DNA of 64,000 nt from Nocardia wallacei (lineage in GTDB: Bacteria > Actinomycetota > Actinomycetes > Mycobacteriales > Mycobacteriaceae), in NCBI RefSeq assembly GCF_014466955.1, contig NZ_AP023396.1:6696001-6760000 (forward strand), given 5' to 3'. The notes beneath the pieces were generated by a model that worked only from the letters and a program-made list of their open reading frames with translations, had not been told where the DNA came from and made no database searches. The position numbers and the translations under genes are program-made. Below, one piece after another: positions 1-10,721 of the stretch. Numbering within the stretch: the first letter of the stretch is position 1; every line of letters starts with the position of its first letter.

Positions 1-248
1 TGTTTGCCGACAGCCACTCCGTGGTTACTAGTCGGTGAGAGTGTGCGTGGGAGCCGAAGGATGGATGAGAGTCCGGAGCGACGGGCACGGTGTCTGGTCC
101 TTCACGCGTGGGTAGACGGGTGGTAGCAGGTTCCACCCCGATCGTAGGTGCGAAGCGTTACAGCAGCCGGTTTCACATCACGAATCGGGTGAAGAGCGAT
201 TAAGTCGCAGCCTCATCCGATAAAGTCTCCCGGGAGGAGGGGTGAGCT

Positions 249-1046
249 ATGTCTGATTCTTGGCCACGACGGCGCCTGCTCGCGATCCTACGTGGCGCCA
301 GCGAGCCTCTCGATGCCCAAGAGCTCGCACGAGTAACCGGGCAGCACGTCACCACCGTCCGATTCCATCTCGATGTGCTGACGCGGGAGTCGCTGGTGCG
401 GCAATTCCAGCAGCCGCCGCGCGGTCGCGGCCGCCCGCGCATCGGTTATACCGCGGTCCAGCGATCGGTCGGCTATCAGGATCTTGCCCAGGTGCTGGCC
501 GATCAGCTCGGTAGCGATCCGCGGCGGCGCTCGGACGCGGCCGTCGCCGCCGGGCGGGCCTGGGGCGCCAAGCTGGAGACCGGCGACCAGCCCATCGCCT
601 CGCTCGCCGACGCCCGGGACGTCACTATCACCACGGCCTCGGAACTGGGCTTCGCCCCCGAACGCGACGCGGCCACCGAGACCGACGAGCAGGTGCTGAT
701 CCGCCTCACCGCCTGCCCGCTGCGCGATCTGGCCCGCACCCACTCGGAGGTGGTGTGCGGCGTCCATCTGGGTCTGATGCGCGAGGTGCTCGACCGCAAC
801 GGCGGCCGCGACACGGTCAATGTGCGGCTGCATCCGTTCGTGGAGCCGGAGATGTGCGTCGCCCGGCTGGAGGCGCTGGCGAGCACGCTCGTGCCCGATC
901 CCGCCGAACTGCCGGACCTGCCGGCGAACGGCGAGCCACGGCTGGCCGCGCCCGCGGGCAGCCGAGTCGGACCGCAGCTACGAACCGACCCACAGCTGCG
1001 CAACGCCGACACCCACGCCGGCAAGCAGTCGACGCAGCAGCGGTAG
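249..1046 (+). CDS. ArsR/DtxR-like HTH transcriptional regulator with C-terminal cysteines
   Basis: Predicted cytoplasmic DNA-binding regulator of 265 aa. Residues about 1-60 form a winged HTH with the TGQHVTTVRFHLDVL recognition region. The C-terminal half carries a cysteine/histidine pattern (TACPLRDLA, VVCGVHLGL, then EMC), which resembles the Fe-S-sensing SufR-type regulators, so metal or Fe-S sensing is possible but inferred. The ATG is preceded by a strong GGGAGGAGGGG SD. The end overlaps the convergent maf gene by 69 bp. The target is unknown; the gene stands alone and transcribes toward maf. Confidence 0.75.
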   Translation: MSDSWPRRRLLAILRGASEPLDAQELARVTGQHVTTVRFHLDVLTRESLVRQFQQPPRGRGRPRIGYTAVQRSVGYQDLAQVLADQLGSDPRRRSDAAVAAGRAWGAKLETGDQPIASLADARDVTITTASELGFAPERDAATETDEQVLIRLTACPLRDLARTHSEVVCGVHLGLMREVLDRNGGRDTVNVRLHPFVEPEMCVARLEALASTLVPDPAELPDLPANGEPRLAAPAGSRVGPQLRTDPQLRNADTHAGKQSTQQR

Positions 1047-1619
1047 CCCGATCCCGATCACGCTCGACGGGTCGCCCTCGATGCGGTCGACGAACCAGCC
1101 TCCGCGCCCGTCGAGGGTGAAGGCGCCCGCCACCTGCAACGGCTCCCCCGTGGCGAGGTATGCCTCCAGCTCCTCGGGTTCGGGCTTGGCGAAGTGCACC
1201 GTGGTGCGGCTGCAGTCGGAGGTTTCCGCGACGGTCCTCGCGTCACGCAGGCGCAGGACGCAGTGGCCCGTCAGCAGGTCGGCGCTGCGGCCCGCCATCG
1301 CGGCCCAGCGCTCCCGGGCCACCGCCGGGGTCAGTGGCTTGCCCTGCAGTACTCCGTCGACGAGCAGCATCGAATCACAGCCCACCACTACGCAATCCGC
1401 GATGACGTCCGAGCGCTCCGCGACCAGCGCCGCGGCCACCGCCTCGGCCTTGGCACGGGCGAGCGCGGTCACCACACCCGCCGGGGTGGTGCCGGGCGGC
1501 AGGGCGGCCGCGACAGCGTCCTCGTCCACGTCCGAGACGCGCACCAGCGGATGCACACCGGCGGACCGCAGCACCTCCAGCCGGGCGGGCGAGGCGGAGC
1601 CGAGTACGAACTCCGTCAC
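978..1619 (-). CDS. maf: Maf family nucleotide pyrophosphatase
   Basis: Maf/HAM1-fold house-cleaning pyrophosphatase that hydrolyses noncanonical or modified NTPs (213 aa, usual length). The N-terminal signature GSASPARLEVL (residues 7-17) and the CDSMLLVDG block with the probable catalytic Asp at residue 82 are present, as is GKPLTP. The GTG start lies one base after the TGA of accE, so it is the last gene of the accD5-accE-maf unit, matching the M. tuberculosis Rv3280-Rv3282 order. Confidence 0.9.
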   Translation of the reverse strand: MTEFVLGSASPARLEVLRSAGVHPLVRVSDVDEDAVAAALPPGTTPAGVVTALARAKAEAVAAALVAERSDVIADCVVVGCDSMLLVDGVLQGKPLTPAVARERWAAMAGRSADLLTGHCVLRLRDARTVAETSDCSRTTVHFAKPEPEELEAYLATGEPLQVAGAFTLDGRGGWFVDRIEGDPSSVIGIGLPLLRRLLAGVGVGVAQLWVGS

Positions 1620-1620
1620 G

Positions 1621-1944
1621 TCAGTCGCGCAAGTGCGACAGTTGGGGGAAGGCGTACGGGGAGAACGGCGATGTGCCGCGATGCATCAGCGTCGGCCGAC
1701 CCCAGGCGTCGGCCGGGCCGCTGGGACCGGGAACCGCGGCGGAATTCGCGGCGGCGGCCGCCAGCACGCACACCAGGGCGGCGATCTCGTCGTCGGTGGG
1801 CGAGCCCTTCAGGATCCGGATGACGGGTCCCGCGTTCGATTCGGTATCGGCGTCGGCTACCACCGGTTCCATCGCGACGAATTCGTCGACCGACAGATCC
1901 AGCTCGGCCGCCCGCAGTACCTCTTCATCAGCTACAGCCGTCAC
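1621..1944 (-). CDS. accE: Acyl-CoA carboxylase epsilon subunit
   Basis: Small accessory subunit (107 aa) that stabilises the actinobacterial AccA3-AccD5 acyl/propionyl-CoA carboxylase complex. The conserved epsilon motif IRILKGSPTDDEIAALVCVL lies in the middle. The start was set at the GTG giving VTAVADEEVLRA because GGAGGAG sits 8 bases before it; a longer upstream ORF reading to 2064 has no comparable SD. It lies between accD5 and maf in one transcription unit. Confidence 0.85.
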   Translation of the reverse strand: MTAVADEEVLRAAELDLSVDEFVAMEPVVADADTESNAGPVIRILKGSPTDDEIAALVCVLAAAAANSAAVPGPSGPADAWGRPTLMHRGTSPFSPYAFPQLSHLRD

Positions 1945-2155
1945 AGCGCCAGCTCCTCCTGTCCATGTGCCGGGCCCTGCCGGACCCGGCGTTCGCGGTG
2001 ACCGGGAGCGGTCCCGGCGCCCGCGAACGGTATTCGTTGCGGCTCTCGTCGGCGAGGGCCCCACTTACCATCTTTGCTCGGCCGAGGCGGTTACGCGCGG
2101 CATGCTGTTGTTTCTCACAACCAAGTTTGCTCCCGGTACCGCGCATATCGTCGGA

Positions 2156-3796
<1,641 letters not shown>

Positions 3797-3881
3797 GCCC
3801 CGGAGTGTAACGAGTGCCAAGCCCGGTGGAAATCCGAGTAGGGGCTACCGATGAGTACCGCTATTGGCTTACTGCCAGCAG

Positions 3882-3906
3882 AAAACCGCAGGTGAGATGC
3901 GGTTTT
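3882..3906 (-). terminator. Hairpin terminator after the beta-propeller lipoprotein gene
   Basis: Perfect 9-bp inverted repeat AAAACCGCA / TGCGGTTTT with a 7-nt loop, about 42 nt past the stop of the minus-strand gene at 3948. Read on the minus strand, the stem ends in a short T run (TTTT), the form of an intrinsic terminator. Confidence 0.7.
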
Positions 3907-3947
3907 GGGCTCACGAAATCCGCGGGAATCCCCGTCTCGAGAACCTT

Positions 3948-5150
3948 TCAGCGCATGACTCCGGTATGCCCGGTCGAATAGCGCCCTGGTTGCGGCCAGA
4001 TGGTCAGCCCGTGCGGTCCGTGTCCGACGGGTATGCGCGCCAACAGCTTCCAGTCCACGATGTCGATGGCGTACACCTCGTCGTGGTGGCGGCCCGCCAC
4101 CCAGAAGACCCGCCCGTCGGCGGAAAGGTTGCCCATGTCCGGGCTGCCGCCACCGGGCAGCTCCCACGTGCGCACCAGCCGCCGCGCCGCGAAGTCCCAG
4201 ACCGACAGGCTGCCCTCGCCGCGATTGGTGATGATCAGCTGCCGCGAGTCGCGGGTGACGTACAGGCCGTGCGCGCCCTTGCCGGTGGGCAGGTGCCCGG
4301 TCACGTCGAAGGATTTCGCGTCCACCGTGTACACGCCGTCGGCCATCATGTCGGCCACGAAGAAGGTCGAGCCGTCCGGCGACAGCTTCACGTCCTGCGG
4401 CATGCCGTGCGGCCCGCCGGGCAGCTCCACCATCCGCACCAGCCGCAGCGCGCCGATGTCGAGCACCGCCATGCGACCGGCGAATTCGCAACTGGCCAGG
4501 GCGAATCGGCCGTCGGCGGTGAAATCCAGGTGGTCGACGCCGGCGCAATCGGGCACCGGGACCGCCCCGACCCGCCGCCAGGTGTGCGGGTCGTAGAGGT
4601 CCAGCGACCGGTCCGCCTCGGCGACGACCACGGCGTAGCGACCGTCCGGGGTGAAGTACATGTTGTACGGGTCGCGCACCGGGAGCGGGTCACCGGGCTT
4701 GCCGGTGCGCGGATCGATCGGCATCAGACTGCCGGCGCCGATGGGCAGGTCGTTGGTGGCGTAGAGCGTCTGCAGGTCGTAGGACGGCACGACGTGCTGC
4801 GGCTCCACACCCTGCGAGGAGTAGGTGTCGACGACCTGGAAGGTGGCCGGGTCGATCACGGTCACGGTGTTCGACTTACTGTTGGGCACATAGACGCGGG
4901 GCAAATGATCGGCCACCGCCGGGGAGAGTTCACGGGCACCGGCGTACACATCGGTGCCCGACATCGGCGGCGGCATGCCCGGCAGCAGTTGCATCGCCGC
5001 CGGAGAAGGCTCCCCCGACACGGTGGCAACCGGCGACGAGGCGGCACCGGCCGGTGCTTTCTCTCCCGACACCCCCGGCGAGCAACCGGCCAGTACCACG
5101 GCCGCGGCCACGATCGCGAAACGCACGTGGCGGGCGCTCACGCGCCGCAC
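3948..5150 (-). CDS. YncE/YVTN-type beta-propeller lipoprotein
   Basis: 400-aa predicted lipoprotein. The N-terminus has a basic stretch, a hydrophobic core and the lipobox VLAGC (lipidated Cys about residue 23). The body contains repeated blade motifs such as VYVPNSKSNTVTVIDPATF, LYATNDLP and LPTGKGAHGLYVTRDSRQ, typical of 40-residue YVTN propellers. Family members are surface or periplasmic and often of unknown ligand. It is absent from the corresponding M. tuberculosis interval and stands alone between accD5 and lat with its own terminator. The substrate cannot be assigned. Confidence 0.8.
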   Translation of the reverse strand: MRRVSARHVRFAIVAAAVVLAGCSPGVSGEKAPAGAASSPVATVSGEPSPAAMQLLPGMPPPMSGTDVYAGARELSPAVADHLPRVYVPNSKSNTVTVIDPATFQVVDTYSSQGVEPQHVVPSYDLQTLYATNDLPIGAGSLMPIDPRTGKPGDPLPVRDPYNMYFTPDGRYAVVVAEADRSLDLYDPHTWRRVGAVPVPDCAGVDHLDFTADGRFALASCEFAGRMAVLDIGALRLVRMVELPGGPHGMPQDVKLSPDGSTFFVADMMADGVYTVDAKSFDVTGHLPTGKGAHGLYVTRDSRQLIITNRGEGSLSVWDFAARRLVRTWELPGGGSPDMGNLSADGRVFWVAGRHHDEVYAIDIVDWKLLARIPVGHGPHGLTIWPQPGRYSTGHTGVMR

Positions 5151-5250
5151 CGTGCCGAGAAGTCCTGCCCGCGAATCGACATGCGGCGAATACTAGAGGG
5201 CCACACCGGCTTTCACAGCAACATTTCAGCGATGTCGCGCTACGAACGTG

Positions 5251-6606
5251 TCACGCGCCGGGAGCCGGTCGGCTCAGGACCCGGTCCAGCGCGTCCACGG
5301 CCTCGTCCAGCTCCGCCTCCGTCACCGTCAGCGGCGGCCGGAACCGGAGGCCGCGCTCCCCGGTGCCGAGGATGAGGACATGCTCACGCTCGCGCAGCTC
5401 GGTGACGACGGCGTCGCGCCGCTGCGCCGAGGGCAGCGTGAGCGCGCACAGCAGGCCGCGACCGCGCGGGTCGGTGACGGCCGGATGCCGCTCGGCCAGC
5501 CCGACCAGCCGGTCCAGCAGATGCGCGCCGAGGCGACCGGCCCGTGCGGCCAGCTCCTCGCGCTCGATCACCTCGAGGATGCGGCGGGCCCGCACCATGT
5601 CGGTGAGATTGCCGCCCCAGGTGGAGTTGAGCCGGGAACTCACCGCGAAGACGTTGTCGGGCACCTCGTCCACGCGACCGCCCGCCATCACGCCGCACAC
5701 CTGGGTCTTCTTGCCGAAGGCGACGACGTCCGGGCGCAGCCCCAATTGCCGGTAGGCCCAGAGGCTTCCGGTCGCGGCCACGCCGGTCTGCACCTCGTCG
5801 AGCACGAACAGCGCGTCGTTGTCGTGGCACAGCGCCTGCATCGCGCGCAGGAATTCCGGACGCAGATGCCGGTCGCCGCCCTCGCCCTGGATCGGCTCGG
5901 CGATGAAACAGGCTATGTCGTGCGGGTTTTCGGCGAACGCGGCGCGCGCCTGCGCCAGCGCGCGGGCCTCCGCCGCCTCGATGTCGATGTCCCCGGCCAG
6001 ATACGGGGTGTCGACGCGCGGCCAGCCGAAGGACGGGAAGCGCGCGGTTTTCACCGGGTCGGTGTTGGTCAGCGACAGCGTGTAGCCCGTGCGGCCGTGG
6101 AAGGCGCCGGTCAGGTGCAGCACCTTGGTGCCCAGTTCGGCTGGGCGGCCGCGCATTTCGTTGTGGCGGCTCTTCCAGTCGAAGGCGACCTTGAGCGCGT
6201 TCTCCACCGCGAGGCCGCCGCCGTCGATGAAGAACAGGTGCGGCAGTGCGGGATCGCCGAGCACCCGCGCGAAAGTGTCCACGAAGCGCGCCATCTCGAC
6301 GGTGTAGATGTCGGAGTTGCTCGGCTTGTTCAGTGCGGCCGTGGCGAGCTCGTCGCGAAACGAGGCGTCCTCGGCAAGCGCGGGATGGTTCATGCCCAGC
6401 GCCGAGGAGGCGAAGAAGCCGAACATGTCCAGGTAGGCCGTGCCGTCGCGGGCGTCGACCAGGCGCCGACCACGCGAGGCGCGTAGATCCAGCACCAGCT
6501 CGAAACCGTCGGCGAGGATGTTCGCGGACAGGATCTCGTGTACCCGAGCGGGGGTGACCTGCATGTCGTCGGCAACCGCCCCCGGGCGCTCCAGTTCGAG
6601 GGTCAC
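5251..6606 (-). CDS. lat: L-lysine 6-transaminase (lysine-epsilon aminotransferase)
   Basis: Class III PLP aminotransferase (451 aa) that converts lysine plus 2-oxoglutarate to piperideine-6-carboxylate plus glutamate. It shows FFASSALGMNHPALAED, the FIDGGGLAVENALKVAFDWK cofactor region, LDEVQTG and the PLP-lysine motif VVAFGKKTQVCG. Length and sequence agree with Rv3290c Lat. It lies downstream of lrpA on the same strand, with an AT-rich, TTACG-repeat region between them, and opposite pcd, which oxidises its product. Confidence 0.95.
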   Translation of the reverse strand: MTLELERPGAVADDMQVTPARVHEILSANILADGFELVLDLRASRGRRLVDARDGTAYLDMFGFFASSALGMNHPALAEDASFRDELATAALNKPSNSDIYTVEMARFVDTFARVLGDPALPHLFFIDGGGLAVENALKVAFDWKSRHNEMRGRPAELGTKVLHLTGAFHGRTGYTLSLTNTDPVKTARFPSFGWPRVDTPYLAGDIDIEAAEARALAQARAAFAENPHDIACFIAEPIQGEGGDRHLRPEFLRAMQALCHDNDALFVLDEVQTGVAATGSLWAYRQLGLRPDVVAFGKKTQVCGVMAGGRVDEVPDNVFAVSSRLNSTWGGNLTDMVRARRILEVIEREELAARAGRLGAHLLDRLVGLAERHPAVTDPRGRGLLCALTLPSAQRRDAVVTELREREHVLILGTGERGLRFRPPLTVTEAELDEAVDALDRVLSRPAPGA

Positions 6607-6611
6607 ACTGG

Positions 6612-6662
6612 CAGATTACGCAAATTTTTACGCTTTCGCTACGACACTTCGTAAAGATTACG
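6612..6662. promoter_or_regulatory. AT-rich lat upstream region with TTACG repeats (probable Lrp site)
   Basis: In GC-rich surroundings this 50-bp stretch is strikingly AT-rich and holds TTACG at 6616 and 6628, its inverse CGTAA at 6650 and TTACG again at 6658. It lies directly upstream of lat and just past lrpA. LrpA in M. tuberculosis controls lat, so these phased repeats are the likely binding boxes and lat promoter. Assignment is inferred. Confidence 0.5.
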
Positions 6663-6670
6663 ATCGAGAC

Positions 6671-7123
6671 TCATCTGTCATAGAATGTCTGCAGGATGAT
6701 GGTGCTTCGCGTCCGGACGTTGGCCGTGGCCCGGATCTCCTGCAGCAACTGCTCCAGATGCCGGGGCGAGGCCACCCGAACCAGCAGCACATAGCTCTCC
6801 TCGCCGGCCACCGAGTGGCACTCCTCGATGCCCGGGATGTGCTGCAGCAGTGCGGGAGCGTCGTCGGGCTGCGAGGGGTCGAGAGGAGTGATGGCGACGA
6901 ATGCCGACAGCAGCTGGCCCAGCGCCTCGGGATCCACCTTGGCCGTGTAACCGCGGATCACCCCGCGCGCCTCGAGCCGACGCACCCTGGACTGCACCGC
7001 CGACACCGAAAGGTTCGCCTTCTCCGCCAGATTGGAGAGCGTGGCCCGGCCGTCGGCCATCAATTCCCGAATGAGCAGTCGATCGATGTCGTCGAGAGCA
7101 GGTTTCGCAGGTGCATCCGCCAT
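6671..7123 (-). CDS. lrpA: Lrp/AsnC family regulator of lysine catabolism
   Basis: 150-aa Lrp/AsnC protein: an N-terminal HTH (LIRELMADGRATLSNLAEKANLSVSAVQSRVRRLEARGVI) and a C-terminal RAM effector-binding domain that usually senses an amino acid and assembles octamers. It corresponds to Rv3291c by position between lat and pcd. It is expected to regulate lat, and possibly the divergent pcd across the 109-bp gap, in response to lysine or nutrient state; this regulation is known for the family and not seen directly. Confidence 0.9.
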   Translation of the reverse strand: MADAPAKPALDDIDRLLIRELMADGRATLSNLAEKANLSVSAVQSRVRRLEARGVIRGYTAKVDPEALGQLLSAFVAITPLDPSQPDDAPALLQHIPGIEECHSVAGEESYVLLVRVASPRHLEQLLQEIRATANVRTRSTIILQTFYDR

Positions 7124-7232
7124 CAGCGAAGGCTAACCCAGCAAACCGGACTCGTGGCAGGAACCGATCCGCGACGGCCGCCGGACACGGGCCGCGACGC
7201 CGCGAAAGCCACCCTCGGACAGGGAGGAACCG

Positions 7233-8762
7233 ATGACCTCAGCACCGACCACAATCGACACCGGCCACCTGCGCGACCGCGCCGAACGCCGCCTGCGCGA
7301 CCTCCGCGCCGCGCTGCCCGAACCCGGCGCCCTGCCCGCGCGCACGCCCATCACCGGCGGCGAACTGGCGAGTCTGCGTCCGAGCCCGGCGGCCGCGGTG
7401 GACGAGGCGATCGACAAGGCGGCCAGTGCCTTTCGGGATTGGCGCACCGTTCCCGCACCGCGACGGGCCGCGGTGGTCCGCCGCCTCGGGCAGTTGCTCG
7501 CAGAGCATCTCGGCGAGCTGGCCGAGCTGGTGACGCTGGAAGCGGGCAAGATCGGCGCCGAGGCCCGCGGCGAGGTCCAGGAGATGATCGATATCTGCGA
7601 GTTCGCGGTGGGGCTGTCGCGCCAGCTGTACGGGCGCACGATGGCCTCGGAGCGGCCCGGTCACCGGCTGCTGGAAACCTGGCACCCGCTGGGGGTCGTG
7701 GGGGTGGTGTCGGCGTTCAATTTCCCGGTCGCGGTCTGGTCGTGGAACACCGCGGTCGCGCTGGTGTGCGGGGACACGGTGGTCTGGAAGCCCTCGGAGA
7801 CAACGCCGTTGACCGCGCTGGCCTGCCACGCCCTGCTGCGGCGGGCGGCAGCGGAGGTCGGCGCCGATCCGGAGATCCACCAGCTGATCCAGGGCGGTGT
7901 GGAGGTGGGTGAGCACCTGGTCGACGACGAGCGGATCGCGCTGGTGAGCGCGACCGGGTCGGTGCGGATGGGACGCGCGGTCGGTCCGCGGGTGGCGGCC
8001 CGGTTCGGTCGCTGCCTGCTGGAGCTGGGCGGCAACAACGCCGCCGTCGTCGCACCCTCGGCCGATCTGGAACTGGCCACGCGCGGTGTGGTTTTCGCCG
8101 CGGCCGGCACGGCGGGGCAACGGTGCACCACGCTGCGGCGGCTCATCGCCCATGCCGACGTGGCGGATGCACTGGTGGGACGCATCGAGCAGGCGTATCA
8201 CCAACTGCGCGTGGGTAATCCGCTGGAGGACGACGTGCTGGTGGGGCCGCTGATCAACGGCCGGGCCTACGCGGCGATGCAGGAGGCGATCGCCCGCGCC
8301 GTGGCCGACGGCGGCGAATTGGTCTGCGGCGCGGAGCGTCTCATGGTTTCCGGGGAGGACTCGTATTACGTGCGCCCGGCGATCGTCCGCATGCCCGCCC
8401 AGACGGCGGTGGTCCGCGAGGAGACCTTCGCGCCCATCCTGTACGTGCTCACCTATGAGGATTTCGATGCCGCCATCACGCTGCACAACGGTGTGCCGCA
8501 GGGGCTTTCGTCGGCGATCTTCACCGGCGACCAGCGCGAAGCCGAGCGTTTCCTGGCCGCCGACGGCTCCGACTGTGGTATCGCCAACGTCAATATCGGC
8601 ACCTCGGGCGCGGAGATCGGCGGCGCTTTCGGGGGCGAGAAGCACACCGGAGGTGGTCGCGAATCCGGTTCGGACGCCTGGAAGGCTTATATGCGGCGCG
8701 CCACCAACACGATCAACTATTCCTCGGAACTCCCTCTGGCCCAAGGTATTCGGTTCGGATAG
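7233..8762 (+). CDS. pcd: L-piperideine-6-carboxylate dehydrogenase (aldehyde dehydrogenase family)
   Basis: NAD(P)-dependent aldehyde dehydrogenase (509 aa) oxidising alpha-aminoadipate semialdehyde/piperideine-6-carboxylate to alpha-aminoadipate, the step after Lat. It has FNFPVAVWSWNTAVAL, the catalytic-base region LELGGNNAAVV and the nucleophile motif GTAGQRCTTLRR (Cys about residue 298). A GGGAGGA SD precedes the ATG. It is divergent from lrpA/lat and matches Rv3293. Its end overlaps the convergent SDR gene by 50 bp. Confidence 0.93.
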   Translation: MTSAPTTIDTGHLRDRAERRLRDLRAALPEPGALPARTPITGGELASLRPSPAAAVDEAIDKAASAFRDWRTVPAPRRAAVVRRLGQLLAEHLGELAELVTLEAGKIGAEARGEVQEMIDICEFAVGLSRQLYGRTMASERPGHRLLETWHPLGVVGVVSAFNFPVAVWSWNTAVALVCGDTVVWKPSETTPLTALACHALLRRAAAEVGADPEIHQLIQGGVEVGEHLVDDERIALVSATGSVRMGRAVGPRVAARFGRCLLELGGNNAAVVAPSADLELATRGVVFAAAGTAGQRCTTLRRLIAHADVADALVGRIEQAYHQLRVGNPLEDDVLVGPLINGRAYAAMQEAIARAVADGGELVCGAERLMVSGEDSYYVRPAIVRMPAQTAVVREETFAPILYVLTYEDFDAAITLHNGVPQGLSSAIFTGDQREAERFLAADGSDCGIANVNIGTSGAEIGGAFGGEKHTGGGRESGSDAWKAYMRRATNTINYSSELPLAQGIRFG

Positions 8763-9645
8763 CGGTGCGGTCGGTGTTCCGGATGTCGGGTCGGTCCTCG
8801 CCGGAATTCTCGGCGATGGCGCGGATCTGGTTCTCGTAGGCGGCGCGGGTCTGCCGGTCCGACGGGTGCAGGGCACGATCGCCGCGGAAGAGACGACGGA
8901 CCAGGCGCACGGCCGGTTCCGGGGCGGCGGCCAGGGCGAGGTCGACGGGGTCGAGGTAGCCCGGGACGGCCACCTCTGCGCGGCGGGTCCGGCAGGTCTT
9001 CACGATCGCGGCGGCGACATCCTCCGGGTCGACCGTCGGCAGGCCGTGGCCGAGCGCGAGCCCCGACGACAGCCGGGTGCGCACCGCCGAGGGCAGCACG
9101 CAGCTGACGCTGACGCCGTGCTCGGCGAACTCCAGCCGGGTCGCCGCCGACAGACCGACGGCGGCGAACTTGCTGGCGTTGTACACGGCCAGCCCGGGCA
9201 GCGGAATCTTCCCCGCCAGCGAGGCCACGTTCACGACATGCCCGCGCCCCCGCTCGGTCATCCCCGGCACCACAGCGCGCATCCCGTGGATCAGGCCCCA
9301 CACATTGACGTCGATCGTGGTGTGCCCCACCGCATCCGGCTCCGCCAGGAACGCTCCGGCGGGCATCACCCCGGCATTGTTGACCAGCACGTCGACACCG
9401 CCGAGATCGGCGACCACCGCGGCCCATCCCGCGCGGTCGCGCACGTCGAGTTCGTAGGCCCGCCCGCCGAGCGCCGCCGCGACCGCCCGCGCCGCGGCCC
9501 CGTCGACATCCGCGACGGCGACCCGAGATCCTTTGCCCGCGAACAACTCCGCGGTCGCCTGGCCGATCCCGCGCCCGCCGCCGGTGATGAGCACCCGGGC
9601 CTCGCGCAGATCGATGGCCGGATAACCCGTCCCGAAAACGTTCAT
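8713..9645 (-). CDS. Short-chain dehydrogenase/reductase
   Basis: 310-aa SDR. A Rossmann nucleotide motif (VLITGGGRGIGQATAELF) near the N-terminus, NNAG, and the catalytic YNASK with an upstream Ser region (VNVASLAGK) are intact. The start at MNVFGTGYPAID is supported by a GAAAGGAAG SD; an ORF start 10 codons upstream is less likely. It follows the patatin-like gene by 61 bp on the same strand, so the two probably form an operon controlled by the divergent TetR gene. The substrate is unknown; a lipid-linked alcohol or ketone would fit the neighbour. Confidence 0.85.
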   Translation of the reverse strand: MNVFGTGYPAIDLREARVLITGGGRGIGQATAELFAGKGSRVAVADVDGAAARAVAAALGGRAYELDVRDRAGWAAVVADLGGVDVLVNNAGVMPAGAFLAEPDAVGHTTIDVNVWGLIHGMRAVVPGMTERGRGHVVNVASLAGKIPLPGLAVYNASKFAAVGLSAATRLEFAEHGVSVSCVLPSAVRTRLSSGLALGHGLPTVDPEDVAAAIVKTCRTRRAEVAVPGYLDPVDLALAAAPEPAVRLVRRLFRGDRALHPSDRQTRAAYENQIRAIAENSGEDRPDIRNTDRTAIRTEYLGPEGVPRNS

Positions 9646-9706
9646 CGTGCTTCCTTTCTCGCCCACCGGGCGCACCGCCTCGTCCGAGGGACGACACCGC
9701 GCCCGC

Positions 9707-10654
9707 TCACACGAATTCGCTTCGCTCGAGCGTCCGGCGGGTGCTGCGCAGGCTGTGCTCGAAGGTGTCCCGGCGACGGCGGCCGTCCATGAAATTCGGA
9801 CCCATCACGGCCAGGTCGGCGGCCGTGACGTCCACGCGCAACACCCGGGTGCCCGCGGCGCGGACCGCCGCGATCTCCGCGTCCAGCTTGGCGCTCATAC
9901 GGTTTCGCAGCTGGCGCTCGAGATAGTGTCCCGGCCCGGCCGCCGGGATGCGGCCGGTCGACGCCATCGGCGCCAGCACCACCAGCTCGTCCAGGTCGTA
10001 GGGAACCAGCAGGTCCACCGATGCGGTGGACGCGGCGCCACCGTCGATGTAGCGGCGCCCGCCGATTCGCACCGGCGGGAACCAGCCCGGCACCGCCCAC
10101 GAGGCCCGCAGGGCCGCGCCGATCGGGGCCTCGGGAGCGCCCGGCGCGCCGAAGGGCACTCGTTCGCCGGTCGCGTAGTCCATGGCGACCAGCCAGGTCG
10201 CCGGATGCGCGACCCATGATCGGCCCGGATTCAGATCCGTCGCCAGCCGTTCCAGCCATCCCGCATCTCCGCCACCGACCGGGAGCAGACCGCTGCCCGC
10301 GGTCAGCAACCGCTGCTGGGAACGACTGCGGTGCAAGGCCATTCGCGGCGCCCCCACCGAAAGCCGGGGCAGTGGCGGAAACCGGCCCGGCCCGCTGCGC
10401 AGATGCCGCGCCAGGACCGGATGGGTGGTGCTGTCGTCCTGCATGGCGACCAGCTCGTCGACGCCCACGCCGCTGCCCAGCACGGTCACCAGCTCCGCGC
10501 CCGCCGAGGTGCCCACCAGCACGTCCGCCGTGCGCGGATCCCAGTCCAGCGCGTCGCGCACCGCCGCCAGCGCCGCGACGATCCATGCCGCACCCAGCGT
10601 GCCGCCACACCCGATCACCAGACCACGCCGTTGCGGCCGGTTGCCGTTACTCAT
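9707..10654 (-). CDS. Patatin-like phospholipase family protein
   Basis: Patatin-fold lipid acyl hydrolase of about 315 aa. It has an oxyanion-hole glycine-rich loop (LVIGCGGTLGAAW), the nucleophile elbow GTSAG and the catalytic Asp in YIDGG, so both dyad residues are present. The start is taken at MSNGNRPQRRG; in-frame starts lie up to 16 codons upstream and no strong SD decides between them. It heads a probable lipase-SDR operon divergent from a TetR regulator. Confidence 0.85.
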   Translation of the reverse strand: MSNGNRPQRRGLVIGCGGTLGAAWIVAALAAVRDALDWDPRTADVLVGTSAGAELVTVLGSGVGVDELVAMQDDSTTHPVLARHLRSGPGRFPPLPRLSVGAPRMALHRSRSQQRLLTAGSGLLPVGGGDAGWLERLATDLNPGRSWVAHPATWLVAMDYATGERVPFGAPGAPEAPIGAALRASWAVPGWFPPVRIGGRRYIDGGAASTASVDLLVPYDLDELVVLAPMASTGRIPAAGPGHYLERQLRNRMSAKLDAEIAAVRAAGTRVLRVDVTAADLAVMGPNFMDGRRRRDTFEHSLRSTRRTLERSEFV

Positions 10655-10678
10655 AGTTGCGAACATATCAGAATTCAA

Positions 10679-10691
10679 ATACCGCCGGTAT
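10679..10691. promoter_or_regulatory. Candidate TetR operator between lipase/SDR operon and tetR
   Basis: Palindrome ATACCG-C-CGGTAT in the 67-bp divergent intergenic region between the patatin-like gene and the TetR gene. Its position is right for autoregulation and control of the lipase/SDR operon. Confidence 0.5.
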
Positions 10692-10721
10692 CCGAAACCC
10701 ATCGGTACCTAGAATCTCGCT

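Noticed and set aside
5251..8762. Beta-lactam (cephamycin) biosynthesis locus
   Set aside because: lat and pcd also form a lysine catabolic pair in mycobacteria; no ACV synthetase or isopenicillin N synthase genes are present.
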